From contig CBDCTL010000022.1 of NCBI GenBank assembly GCA_965222015.1, forward strand, positions 186,001-250,000: a stretch of DNA of 64,000 nucleotides, written 5' to 3'. This document shows, in pieces, positions 44,666 to 53,369 of this stretch. Source of the stretch: JANQPX01 sp965222015. Its GTDB lineage: Bacteria > Pseudomonadota > Alphaproteobacteria > Geminicoccales > Geminicoccaceae. The position numbers and the translations under genes are program-made. The notes beneath the pieces were generated by a model. The model saw only the letters and a program-made list of their open reading frames with translations. It was not told the DNA's origin and did not search any database. Position 1 is the stretch's first letter. Each line of letters begins with the position of its first letter.

Positions 44666-45400
44666 GTGCAGACCATCCTGACCATCACCAGGCGCGAGCT
44701 CGGCGGCTATTTCAGCTCGCCGCTGGCTTATGTCTTCATCGTGATCTTTCTCGCCCTTTCCGGCGGCATGACCTTCTACCTCGGCGGCTGGCTGGATCGC
44801 GGCCGCGCCGATCTCGACACCTTCTTCAACTGGCATCCCTGGCTTTATCTTTTCCTCGTGCCGGCGATCGGCATGCGGCTTTGGGCGGAGGAGCGGCGCA
44901 CCGGGACGATCGAATTCCTGACCACGCTGCCGGTGACCACCACCGAGGCCGTGATCGGAAAATTCCTCGCTGCCTGGCTGTTCGTCGGCATCGCTCTTTC
45001 CCTGACGTTCCCGATGTGGCTGACCGTCAACTATCTCGGCAACCCCGACAATGGCGTGATTCTCGCGGGCTATATCGGAAGCTGGCTGCTCGCCGGCGGC
45101 ATGCTCGCGATCTCGACGGCGATCTCGGCCTTGACCAAGAACCAGGTGATCGCCTTCGTGCTCGCCGCCGCAGTCTGCTTCCTCTTTCTGATGAGCGGCG
45201 TCGAGATCGTGCAGGCGCTGTTCTCGAGCTGGGCGTCGGACGCCGTCGTCGACACCATCTCCAATCTCAGCCTTCTGACCTCGTTCGACGCGATCGTCTC
45301 CGGCGTGATCGATCTTCGGCATCTGATTCTGTTCGCCTCGCTGATCGCGATCAGTCTCTTTATCAACGTCGCCGTGGTCGACCTGAAGAAGGGAGCTTGA
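44666..45400 (+). CDS. ABC transporter permease (GldF-like, ABC-2 type)
   Basis: This 244-residue membrane protein has six hydrophobic segments and family blocks TRRELGGYFSSPLAYVF, EERRTGTIEFLTTLPVTTTEAVIGKF and FLFLMSG. Start is GTG at 44666. It forms the membrane channel with the GldA-like ATPase. In non-gliding alphaproteobacteria these systems have no settled substrate. Confidence 0.9.
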   Translation: MQTILTITRRELGGYFSSPLAYVFIVIFLALSGGMTFYLGGWLDRGRADLDTFFNWHPWLYLFLVPAIGMRLWAEERRTGTIEFLTTLPVTTTEAVIGKFLAAWLFVGIALSLTFPMWLTVNYLGNPDNGVILAGYIGSWLLAGGMLAISTAISALTKNQVIAFVLAAAVCFLFLMSGVEIVQALFSSWASDAVVDTISNLSLLTSFDAIVSGVIDLRHLILFASLIAISLFINVAVVDLKKGA

Positions 45401-45403
45401 GCG

Positions 45404-47299
45404 GTGGGTTTCTTCACGTCCATGGATCGCGGCCGGCTCACCTGGATCGGCATCGGTCTCGCGATCGTCCTGTTCTTTTCCCTGAACCTGCTCGCCCGCA
45501 GCGTCTTCACCTCGACCAGGCTCGATCTGACCGCGGAGAAGGTCTACACGCTCTCGGACGGCACCAAGGAGATGCTGGCCGGCATCGAGGAGCCGATCGA
45601 CCTTCGCTTCTACTACAGCGACCAGCTCGACGGTGTCGGCGCCTATTTCTCCACCCATGCCGGCCGCGTGGAGGAACTGCTGGACGAATACCGGCGCCTT
45701 TCCGGCGGCAAGATCCGGATCGAGCGCCTGGATCCCGAAGCGTTCTCTCCGGAGGAGGACCTCGCGGTCGCGGAGGGCGTGCGCGGCCTGCCGGTGAGCC
45801 AGAACGGCGATCTCGCCTATTTCGGCATCTCCGGGCGCAACAGCACCGACGACAGCGAGGTCCTCGCCTATCTCGCCCCCGAGCGCGCGGACTTTCTCGA
45901 ATATGATCTGACCCGCATGGTCTACGACCTCGGCCATCCGGAAAAACCGGTCGTGGGCGTGCTCGGCGATCTGCCGCTGATGGGCTCGCAGTTCAACCAG
46001 GGCCAGCCCTGGCTGGTGCTGGAGTCCATGTTCCAGTTCTTCGACGTCCGCTTCCTCGGCGGCAATCACGAGGCGATCGACGGCGAGATCGACGTCCTGA
46101 TGCTGGCGCAGGCGCAGAACCTCGATCAGGTCAGCCTCTATGCGATCGATCAGTTCGTGATGCGGGGCGGCCGGGTGTTCGCGCTGGTCGATCCGCTCGC
46201 CGAGAGCATGATCAACGGCGGCCCGCAATTCGCTCAGAGCGGCGCTGGCGACGCGATCGTCGCCCTGGCGCCGCTGCTCGACGCCTGGGGCATCGAAATG
46301 AAGGGCGGCGTGGTGATCGGCGATGCCGTCACCGCCCAGCAGGTCGGCGCCCGGGTGAACGGCCGTCAGGCGGTGGTCCAGTATCTGCCCTGGCTCGGAC
46401 TCGGCGAACAGAACTTCACCGAAGACGACGTGGTGACCGCATCGCTGGAGCGTCTGGCCCTGAACAGCGCAGGTGCCATTCGGGCGAAGGAGGGGGCGAC
46501 GACCACGATCGAGCCACTCGTAACCTCCAGCAACCAGGCGATGGAGATCGACGCCGAGCCGCTCAAGACGGCGCCCGATCCGGCGAAGCTGATCGCCGAG
46601 TTCGCGCCTTCCGGCGAAGTCTACACCCTCGCCGCCAAGGTCACCGGGCCGGTGAAGTCGGCCTTCCCGGGCGGGCCGCCGGAAGGGGCGGACGAGGAGC
46701 TCGCGAAGAACCATCTGGCCGAGGCGGAGCAGCCGCTCAGCCTGGTGATCGTCGCGGATGCCGACATGCTGCACGACCAGAACTGGGTGCGGCAGCAGGA
46801 TCTGCTCGGCCAGCGGGTGGCCGTGCCGATCGCCAACAATGCCGACTTCGCGGTCAACGCCTTGGAGCTGCTGTCCGGCAGTCAGAGCCTGATCGGCCTG
46901 CGCGGCCGCGGCCTCAGCGTCCGTCCGTTCACCGTGGTCGAGCAGATGGCGCAGGAGGCGGAGTTCAAATATCGCTCCAAGGAGCAGGAGCTTCTCGCCC
47001 GCATCGAGGAGACCGAGCAGAACATCCAGAAGCTGCAGGAGGAGGAACAGCAGTCCGGCGTGATCCTGACCGCCGAGCAGCAGACGGAGATCGAGGATTT
47101 CCGCGCCGAAATGATCGGCCTTCGCCAGGAGCTTCGCGGCGTGCAGCGCTCGCTCAGGCAGGACGTCGAGGCGCTGGAGACCAGGCTCAAATTCTTCAAC
47201 ATCTGGGCGGTGCCTGTCGTCATCGCGCTGATCGCGATCGGGCTCGCGTTCTTCCGTCAGGCACGCGCCTGGCGCTTTGCGGCGCGGCCGAGCGAATAG
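45404..47299 (+). CDS. Gldg-family ABC transport accessory protein
   Basis: This 631-residue protein has a membrane segment near each end (about residues 13-32 and 605-622) and a large extracytoplasmic middle of the GldG/ABC_transp_aux type (LTAEKVYTLSDGTKEML, YFSTHAGRVEELLDEY, ALVDPLAE). A coiled coil (about 525-595, Glu/Gln-rich) precedes the second membrane segment. Start GTG at 45404. It overlaps nothing and is followed 19 bases later by a DUF4340 gene, its usual partner. Confidence 0.9.
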   Translation: MGFFTSMDRGRLTWIGIGLAIVLFFSLNLLARSVFTSTRLDLTAEKVYTLSDGTKEMLAGIEEPIDLRFYYSDQLDGVGAYFSTHAGRVEELLDEYRRLSGGKIRIERLDPEAFSPEEDLAVAEGVRGLPVSQNGDLAYFGISGRNSTDDSEVLAYLAPERADFLEYDLTRMVYDLGHPEKPVVGVLGDLPLMGSQFNQGQPWLVLESMFQFFDVRFLGGNHEAIDGEIDVLMLAQAQNLDQVSLYAIDQFVMRGGRVFALVDPLAESMINGGPQFAQSGAGDAIVALAPLLDAWGIEMKGGVVIGDAVTAQQVGARVNGRQAVVQYLPWLGLGEQNFTEDDVVTASLERLALNSAGAIRAKEGATTTIEPLVTSSNQAMEIDAEPLKTAPDPAKLIAEFAPSGEVYTLAAKVTGPVKSAFPGGPPEGADEELAKNHLAEAEQPLSLVIVADADMLHDQNWVRQQDLLGQRVAVPIANNADFAVNALELLSGSQSLIGLRGRGLSVRPFTVVEQMAQEAEFKYRSKEQELLARIEETEQNIQKLQEEEQQSGVILTAEQQTEIEDFRAEMIGLRQELRGVQRSLRQDVEALETRLKFFNIWAVPVVIALIAIGLAFFRQARAWRFAARPSE

Positions 47300-47318
47300 G
47301 GCGGGGGGAAACGGAACC

Positions 47319-48374
47319 ATGACGCCAAGAACTTTCCTGATCCTCGCCGGGCTGACGATCGCGATCACGGCAGGCGCCATCGTCGCCGTCCTGAACCAGC
47401 CGACCACGGGGCCGGTCGCTCTCGTCGACGAGCCCGCCTTTCCGGAGCTGCGCGCCCGGCCGGACGCGGTCGCCAGGGTCGTGATCGAGACCGGGGCCGG
47501 CAGCATCACGCTCACGCGGACGTCGCCGGAAACCTGGACGGCGCCGGATCGCTTCGACTACCCGGCGGCGAGCGAGAAAATCGGCAGGCTGGTCCGGCAG
47601 CTGAACGACATGCGGCTGATCGAAGCCAAGACCGCCGATCCCGATCGCCATGCGCGGCTCGAGGTCGAGGACCTGTCGGAGGACGCAAGCTCCCGGCTGA
47701 TCCGCCTCGAAGACGAGGCTGGCCAAGTGCTGGCCGAGGCGCTGGTCGGCAAGCGCCTGTTCCGCCTCACCGGCAGCGCCAATTCCGGCACCTATATCCG
47801 CCGGCCCGGCGAAGACCAGAGCTGGCTCGCCTCTGGCGGCTTCGAACTGGAGCCGGAGGTCGAGAACTGGCTCGATCAGGAGATCGTCGAGATCGATCGG
47901 GGCGAGGTCGAAGGCGTCGAAATCGCGCTCGCCGAGGGCGAGAGCTATACCGTTTCGCGAGACAAGGCGGAGGACGAGCTTGCGTTCGAGGCCCTTGCGG
48001 AAGGCGAGACGCTCAAGGCGGACGCCAATCTGGCCGAGCTCGCGAGCGCGCTTTCCTCGGTTCGCCTGACCGCCGTCAAGCCGGTCGACCAGGTGACCTG
48101 GCCGGCGGAGAAGCAGGTCGCGAAGGTCCGGACGTTCGACGGGCTGGAACTCACGGTCGAGATGGCGCTGATCGACGACGAGCCCTGGGCGGCCTTCGCC
48201 GCTGCCGCCGGGGAGCTTCCGGAGGAGGCCGAGGCCGCCGATCAGGTGCGACAGCGCGCCGAGGCGATCACAGGCAAGACGTCAGGCTGGGCCTATCAGA
48301 TCAACCAGTCCCTCTATCAGCGCCTGACCAAGCCGCGCTCCTCCTGGCTGGAGGAGCAGGACAGCACGTCCTAG
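47319..48374 (+). CDS. DUF4340-domain protein
   Basis: This 351-residue protein has one N-terminal membrane anchor (about residues 5-24) and an extracytoplasmic DUF4340 domain (LVRQLNDMRLIEAKT, LVGKRLFRLTGSANSGTYIRRPGE). It is the regular fourth member of GldAFG-like ABC operons and probably binds or guides the exported material. The ATG at 47319 follows GGGGGGAAACGGAA; an earlier frame start inside the GldG-like gene is rejected. Confidence 0.87.
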   Translation: MTPRTFLILAGLTIAITAGAIVAVLNQPTTGPVALVDEPAFPELRARPDAVARVVIETGAGSITLTRTSPETWTAPDRFDYPAASEKIGRLVRQLNDMRLIEAKTADPDRHARLEVEDLSEDASSRLIRLEDEAGQVLAEALVGKRLFRLTGSANSGTYIRRPGEDQSWLASGGFELEPEVENWLDQEIVEIDRGEVEGVEIALAEGESYTVSRDKAEDELAFEALAEGETLKADANLAELASALSSVRLTAVKPVDQVTWPAEKQVAKVRTFDGLELTVEMALIDDEPWAAFAAAAGELPEEAEAADQVRQRAEAITGKTSGWAYQINQSLYQRLTKPRSSWLEEQDSTS

Positions 48375-48430
48375 CGGTGCCGAAGCGCCGGCATCGCCGC
48401 TTCGAAGTCGATGGCTCCTTTGGCGGGGTT

Positions 48431-48460
48431 CGGCTAGACTCGGGCCTAATCGACTAGCCG
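48431..48460. promoter_or_regulatory. Inverted repeat upstream of the Crp/Fnr gene
   Basis: CGGCTAG (48431-48437) and CTAGCCG (48454-48460) form a perfect 7-base inverted repeat spanning 30 bases, just before the GGAGGGAGAAC ribosome site. It may be an operator for autoregulation or a leader hairpin. Confidence 0.35.
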
Positions 48461-48474
48461 GAGGGAGAACGGTC

Positions 48475-49185
48475 GTGACGGGCGGGGAGGGAGACGCACT
48501 CGATGGCATCGAACTTCTGGAGCCATTGAGTGCGCTGGAGCGCGCGCAGCTGGTCGAGAGCTGCAGCTGGCGACGCTTCGCCGCCGGCGAACAGATCTTC
48601 GATCGCGACAGCCCGGCCAGCAACGTGCTGTTCATCACCGAGGGCGAGGTGCGGGTGGTGAACTACTCCGCCAGCGGCCGCGAGACGGCTTATGCCGTTT
48701 TTTCGGCCGGCAGCCATGTCGGCGAGATCGCGGCGATCGACGGGCAGGCCCGCTCGGCCTCGGTGGTCGCCCTTAAGCCCTGCACGGTGGCGGCCCTGCC
48801 GGCGGATCAGTTTCGACGGCTTTACGAGACGCATGCGGCGATCGCCTCGAGGCTGCTTCGCCACCTCACCGGCATCATCCGGATCACCAACGAACGCATC
48901 GCCGAGCTCAGCACGGTCAGTGCGGTGCAGCGCATCTACCGCGAGCTGCTTCGGCTTTGCGAGCCGGGGGCAGGCGAAAAGGATGCGGTGATTGCGGCGA
49001 TGCCGACACAGCACGATCTCGCGAGCCAGATCGGGGCGACGCGCGAGACGGTGGCGCGTGCGCTTGGCCAGCTGGTCAATACCGGCGTGATCGAACGCCG
49101 TGGGCGCACGCTCCTGATCCGTGACTACGAAATGCTGAGCGTGATGGCCGATCCGGACGGCGAGGCGGGGCGGACGAACCACTGA
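48475..49185 (+). CDS. Crp/Fnr-family transcriptional regulator
   Basis: This 236-residue regulator has an N-terminal cyclic-nucleotide-binding-type domain (about residues 15-130; GSHVGEIAAIDGQARSASVVA resembles the cAMP phosphate-binding cassette) and a C-terminal winged helix (TQHDLASQIGATRETVARALGQL). No Fnr-type N-terminal Cys cluster is seen, so it is Crp-like rather than an oxygen sensor. Start GTG at 48475 follows GGAGGGAGAAC. It precedes a GST gene by 20 bases. Confidence 0.9.
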   Translation: MTGGEGDALDGIELLEPLSALERAQLVESCSWRRFAAGEQIFDRDSPASNVLFITEGEVRVVNYSASGRETAYAVFSAGSHVGEIAAIDGQARSASVVALKPCTVAALPADQFRRLYETHAAIASRLLRHLTGIIRITNERIAELSTVSAVQRIYRELLRLCEPGAGEKDAVIAAMPTQHDLASQIGATRETVARALGQLVNTGVIERRGRTLLIRDYEMLSVMADPDGEAGRTNH

Positions 49186-49205
49186 CGACAGGGAAGGCAG
49201 CGGTG

Positions 49206-49823
49206 ATGAAGATCTGGGGACGACCGAACTCGATCAATGTGCAGAAGGTGATGTGGGCGGTGGGTGAGCTCGGTCTCGACCATGAGCGCATCGACGTCGG
49301 CGGCGCTTTCGGCGGCCTGGACACCGACGAATACGGTCGCATGAACCCGAACCGCAAGATCCCGGTGCTGGACGACGACGGCTTCGTCGTCTGGGAGTCC
49401 CATGCCTGCGTCCGCTATCTGGCCGCGACCCGTGGGGAAGGCGGCCTCTGGCCGACCGACCCCGCCATGCGCTCGGTCGCCGATCGCTGGATGGACTGGA
49501 AGTTCACGACGCTGCAGCCCTTCATGCATGTCTGCTTCTGGGGGCTGATCCGTACGCCGGAAGCGGACCGCGACATGCCCGCGATCGAACGGGCGGCCGC
49601 GGACATGGGGGAGGCCTGGCGTCTGTTCGACGCCCATCTTCAGAATCGCGGCTTCGTGATCGGCGATCACCTCACCATCGGTGACATCCCGCTCGGCTGC
49701 GCCTTCTATCGCTACGTCAACCTTCCCATCGAGCGGCCTTCTTTGCCTGCGATCGAAGGCTGGTATGCGCGCCTTCAGGAAAGGGCGGCTTTTCGCGAGC
49801 ACGTCATGATTCCGGTGACGTGA
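49206..49823 (+). CDS. Glutathione S-transferase family protein
   Basis: This 205-residue GST has a thioredoxin-like N-terminal domain (KIWGRPNSINVQKVMWAVGEL, with Ser in the catalytic position region; NRKIPVLDDDGFVVWESHACVRYL as the glutathione-binding segment) and a C-terminal helical domain. ATG at 49206 is used; a GTG three bases earlier is equally possible. It resembles the small bacterial GSTs that detoxify electrophiles. It may be co-transcribed with the Crp-like gene. Confidence 0.9.
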   Translation: MKIWGRPNSINVQKVMWAVGELGLDHERIDVGGAFGGLDTDEYGRMNPNRKIPVLDDDGFVVWESHACVRYLAATRGEGGLWPTDPAMRSVADRWMDWKFTTLQPFMHVCFWGLIRTPEADRDMPAIERAAADMGEAWRLFDAHLQNRGFVIGDHLTIGDIPLGCAFYRYVNLPIERPSLPAIEGWYARLQERAAFREHVMIPVT

Positions 49824-49864
49824 TCGTCGCCTCGGTCTGATCCGGCTTTTCGGTGTCAGGCCGC

Positions 49865-50965
49865 TCAGTGGGCGCTGCCGTCGACGCTGGTGAGATCTTT
49901 CGACGCCGTTGTTTGTGGCCGACGATGATCGAGACCGCAGCCGCCTTCGTCGAGCAGCATCACGCGCCCCGACACGGACCCGCCGAGTCCCGCCACGACC
50001 TGCGACGGGCAGATCACGGCACCGTCCGCGAACGTCACCCGGCTTCGATGGCACCTGTAGTCGGGTCCCGTTCCGATCGCGATATAGGCGTCCGTGGCGT
50101 CTTCGTCCTCGACGATGCCGGGTGTGATCACGGTCTCGCGCGCATTGCGGATCGTTTTGACCGAACGGCTGGCGCTGACGACCACCGGGCCGCCATCGAG
50201 CAGATCGACCACGCCATCGAAGCGAAAACCTTCGGCTTCGAGATAGTCGAGCGCACGCCGACCGGCGCGATGGGGTCTGCCCATGGCGTCGAGTGCTGGG
50301 GTTCCCAGGCTGTGGAGGGGAATCGGCTCGGCGGGCAGCTTTTCGTTGAGCTCGGCCTGGCGGCCGTGGGCGCAGAGATCGTCGGCCTCGGCGAAGGAGC
50401 AGCCGAAATGGGGCGCGCAGACGGCGTCGTAGAAGGGGGACCGGTCGTCCTCGTCGACCATGCCGCGCAGTTCGGAAAAGATCGCCGCGCCGAAGCGATC
50501 GAGATCCGCGGCAATCAGCAGATAGCGGCTGCGTGCGAGCCAGGGACCAATGCCGGCACAGCGATAATCCGGATGCAGGAGAAGCGAGCCGACCTCGGTC
50601 ATGTCGGCGTAGCGTGCGGTCGGCGACAGTGCGAGGCCGTCGTCTTCGATGCCGAAATTCAGAAAATCGGGACGCGGCTTGTCCCCGGGCTTGATCGCAG
50701 CACAGCCGACCACGCGGGCGCTGCGCAGATCCTCCAGAGCGAGCGTGAGCACGCCCGGCTCGCCTGCGAATGCGCGTTCCGATTCCGAAAGCCGCTCGCC
50801 GAGCAGACCTTCGTTCACCGGCAGGCTCGTGAAGCCGGCGCCGGCGAGCCGGGCAAGTTCGTAGAAATCTTCGACGTCCGAAGAAGTCGAAGGCCTGATC
50901 AGCAGGTCTTCGGGACCTGGCGTGTCGTCGGGGTTCAAGCGTCGATCCGGCGGCGTCGAAGTCAT
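49865..50965 (-). CDS. astA: Arginine N-succinyltransferase-family protein
   Basis: This 366-residue acyltransferase resembles AstA: LIRPSTSSDVEDFYELARLAGAGFTSLP at the N-terminus, EVGSLLLHPDYRCAGIGPWLARSRYLLIA as the acyl-CoA site, MVDEDDRSPFYDAVCAPHFGCSFAEAD, then a beta-rich end. AstA succinylates arginine in the AST catabolic pathway. No astB, astC, astD or astE is nearby, so a different acyl acceptor is possible. The ATG at 50965 gives better ribosome-site spacing (AGAGG) than 50971. The gene diverges from the symporter operon. Confidence 0.85.
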   Translation of the reverse strand: MTSTPPDRRLNPDDTPGPEDLLIRPSTSSDVEDFYELARLAGAGFTSLPVNEGLLGERLSESERAFAGEPGVLTLALEDLRSARVVGCAAIKPGDKPRPDFLNFGIEDDGLALSPTARYADMTEVGSLLLHPDYRCAGIGPWLARSRYLLIAADLDRFGAAIFSELRGMVDEDDRSPFYDAVCAPHFGCSFAEADDLCAHGRQAELNEKLPAEPIPLHSLGTPALDAMGRPHRAGRRALDYLEAEGFRFDGVVDLLDGGPVVVSASRSVKTIRNARETVITPGIVEDEDATDAYIAIGTGPDYRCHRSRVTFADGAVICPSQVVAGLGGSVSGRVMLLDEGGCGLDHRRPQTTASKDLTSVDGSAH

Positions 50966-51219
50966 GGACATGGACCTCTCATGGCCAGGGCGTCGTCGGG
51001 TTCTTCCGGGATCGCGGCGAGCGATCCATCCTTTTGATGTAGAGCGACGGCGCGCGTCGGCCACAATCCTTTACCGCCGTCCTCGCGCTCGGCGTCCGGC
51101 TGCGACAGATGCGGCATTACGGCGCTGGTCTCGTTCGAAGGTCTATGGGATTGTTCGGAAAATTGCCCTCGATAACCGTCGGTCGAGCGACAGGCGTGAT
51201 CTACAGAAGGGAGCTGATA

Positions 51220-51480
51220 ATGAGCGAGAAAAGCGACTCTGGGCAGAAATACTGGCAGGCCAATCTGCGTCTGATGAAGATATGTCTCGTCATCTGGTTT
51301 GTCGCGTCGTTCGGCTTCGGGATCGTTCTTCGGCCACTGCTTTCGGGCATCGCGGTCGGCGGGTCGGATCTCGGCTTCTGGTTCGCGCAGCAGGGATCGA
51401 TCTGGGTGTTCCTGTTCCTGATCTTCTTCTACGCGATCCGAATGAACGCTATCGACCGCCAGTTCGGCGTCGAAGAATAG
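51220..51480 (+). CDS. DUF4212 symporter small subunit
   Basis: This 86-residue membrane protein has two hydrophobic segments (about residues 18-40 and 55-76) and a typical YWQANLRLMKICLVIWF start. DUF4212 proteins regularly precede VC_2705-type sodium/solute symporters and are thought to be a small partner subunit, as DUF485 is for ActP. The ATG at 51220 follows AGAAGGGAG; upstream in-frame residues are not family-like. Confidence 0.9.
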   Translation: MSEKSDSGQKYWQANLRLMKICLVIWFVASFGFGIVLRPLLSGIAVGGSDLGFWFAQQGSIWVFLFLIFFYAIRMNAIDRQFGVEE

Positions 51481-51507
51481 AACCGAGCGGATCAGGGAAC
51501 GGTTACG

Positions 51508-53286
51508 ATGGATCTCCAGACACTCACCTACCTCGTGGTGGGCGCGAGCTTCGCCCTCTATATCGGCATCGCCATCTGGGCGCGCGCCGGCTCGACCGGC
51601 GAGTTCTACGCCGCCGGCCGCGGCGTGCATCCCGTCGCCAACGGCATGGCCACGGCGGCGGACTGGATGTCGGCCGCCTCCTTCATCTCCATGGCCGGCA
51701 TCATCGCATTTGCCGGCTATGGCGCGTCCCAATTCCTCATGGGCTGGACCGGCGGCTACGTCCTGCTCGCCATGCTGCTCGCCCCCTATCTCCGAAAATT
51801 CGGCAAGTTCACCGTGCCGGAATTCATCGGCGACCGCTTCTACTCGCAGGGTGCCCGTATCGTCGCGGTGGTCTGCCTGATCGTCGCCTCGCTCACCTAC
51901 GTGATCGGGCAGATGCGCGGCGCCGGCGTGGCGTTTTCGAGGTTTCTCGAGGTGGAGGTCGAGACCGGCCTGTTCGCCGGCATGGCGGTCGTCTTCATCT
52001 ACGCCGTCCTCGGCGGCATGAAGGGGATCACCTACACCCAGATCGCCCAGTATTGCGTGCTGATCCTCGCCTACACCATCCCGGCGCTGTTCATCTCGCT
52101 GCAGCTGACCGGCAACATCCTGCCGCAGTTCGGCCTGTTCGGCACCCATGTGGAAAGCGGCGTGCCGCTGCTGACCAAGCTCGATCAGGTTGTGACCGAT
52201 CTCGGCTTCAGCCAGTACACGGCGCAGTCGGGCTCGATGCTCAACATGTTCCTCTACACCATGTCGCTGATGATCGGCACCGCCGGGCTGCCCCATGTCA
52301 TCATCCGCTTCTTCACCGTGCCCAAGGTGGCGGATGCGCGCTGGTCGGCCGGCTGGGCGCTGGTGTTCATCGCCATCCTCTACACCGTGGCCCCGGGCGT
52401 GGGCGCCATGGCGCGGCTCAACCTGATCGATACGGTCCATACCGGCGACACCATCGGCGCGCCCGACGGCACGCTGGTCTACGAGGATCGCCCGGACTGG
52501 TTCAAGAATTGGGAGACCACCGGTCTCCTGACCTTCGAGGACAAGAACGGCGACGGCCGCATCCAGTACTACAATGACGAGAACGAGGACTTCGCCGCCA
52601 CCGCTGAAGGCTATGGCTGGCAGGGCAACGAGCTCACCGTCGACCGCGACATCATGGTGCTGGCCAACCCGGAGATCGCCAGCCTGCCCAACTGGGTGAT
52701 CGCGATCGTCGCGGCGGGCGGTCTCGCGGCCGCGCTGTCCACCGCGGCAGGGCTGTTGCTCGCCATATCGTCCGCGGTGTCCCACGATCTCCTGAAAGGC
52801 ACGTTTGCGCCGAACATCTCGGAGAAACAGGAACTGCTCTGGGCACGCATCTCCATGGCGGTCGCGATCGCGGTTGCGGGCTATCTCGGCCTCAACCCGC
52901 CCGGCTTCGCCGCCCAGACGGTGGCGCTCGCCTTCGGCATCGCCGCGGCCACGATCTTCCCGGCGCTGATGATGGGGATCTTCTCCAAGCGGGTGAACAA
53001 TGTCGGCGCGATCGCCGGCATGCTCGCCGGCCTCGTCGTCACCGTCGGCTACATCTTCTGGTTCAAGGGCATGTTCTTCGTGCCCGGCACCGAGATGATG
53101 GCCAACGAGCCCGAGAACTGGCTCTTCGGCATCGCGCCGGAGGCCTTCGGTGCGATCGGCGCGGTGATCAACTTCGCGGTCGGCTACGTCGTTGCCGGCA
53201 TGACCAAGGAGCCGCCGGAGGAGATCCAGGATCTGGTCGAGAGCATCCGCATTCCGCGCGGCGCCTCGGCAGCGATCGACCACTGA
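51508..53286 (+). CDS. Sodium/solute symporter (VC_2705 family)
   Basis: This 592-residue SSS-family transporter has about 13 membrane segments and is related to the acetate permease ActP. Between residues about 305 and 385 it carries an extramembrane insertion typical of the VC_2705 branch. The insertion includes an EF-hand-like loop (DKNGDGRIQ, 345-353), so calcium may tune it. It lies 27 bases after the DUF4212 gene and ahead of a signalling protein set, suggesting regulated uptake of acetate or another short-chain carboxylate. Confidence 0.92.
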   Translation: MDLQTLTYLVVGASFALYIGIAIWARAGSTGEFYAAGRGVHPVANGMATAADWMSAASFISMAGIIAFAGYGASQFLMGWTGGYVLLAMLLAPYLRKFGKFTVPEFIGDRFYSQGARIVAVVCLIVASLTYVIGQMRGAGVAFSRFLEVEVETGLFAGMAVVFIYAVLGGMKGITYTQIAQYCVLILAYTIPALFISLQLTGNILPQFGLFGTHVESGVPLLTKLDQVVTDLGFSQYTAQSGSMLNMFLYTMSLMIGTAGLPHVIIRFFTVPKVADARWSAGWALVFIAILYTVAPGVGAMARLNLIDTVHTGDTIGAPDGTLVYEDRPDWFKNWETTGLLTFEDKNGDGRIQYYNDENEDFAATAEGYGWQGNELTVDRDIMVLANPEIASLPNWVIAIVAAGGLAAALSTAAGLLLAISSAVSHDLLKGTFAPNISEKQELLWARISMAVAIAVAGYLGLNPPGFAAQTVALAFGIAAATIFPALMMGIFSKRVNNVGAIAGMLAGLVVTVGYIFWFKGMFFVPGTEMMANEPENWLFGIAPEAFGAIGAVINFAVGYVVAGMTKEPPEEIQDLVESIRIPRGASAAIDH

Positions 53287-53369
53287 TCCCACGGCTTCGA
53301 TGTTAGCCGCTTGATAGGAAAGCGATGGGCTCCGTATGATGCGGGGCCCATCTCTTTTCGGGGGTGTTC

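Noticed and set aside
44540..47515. 991-codon minus-strand frame opposite the Gld-type ABC genes
   Set aside because: The plus-strand genes have clear domains, start sites and operon spacing. The antisense product has low-complexity Asp/Arg/His composition and no domain.
50962..53292. 776-codon minus-strand frame opposite the symporter
   Set aside because: It is antisense to the DUF4212 and symporter genes, with His/Asp/Glu-rich composition typical of reversed membrane-protein codons.
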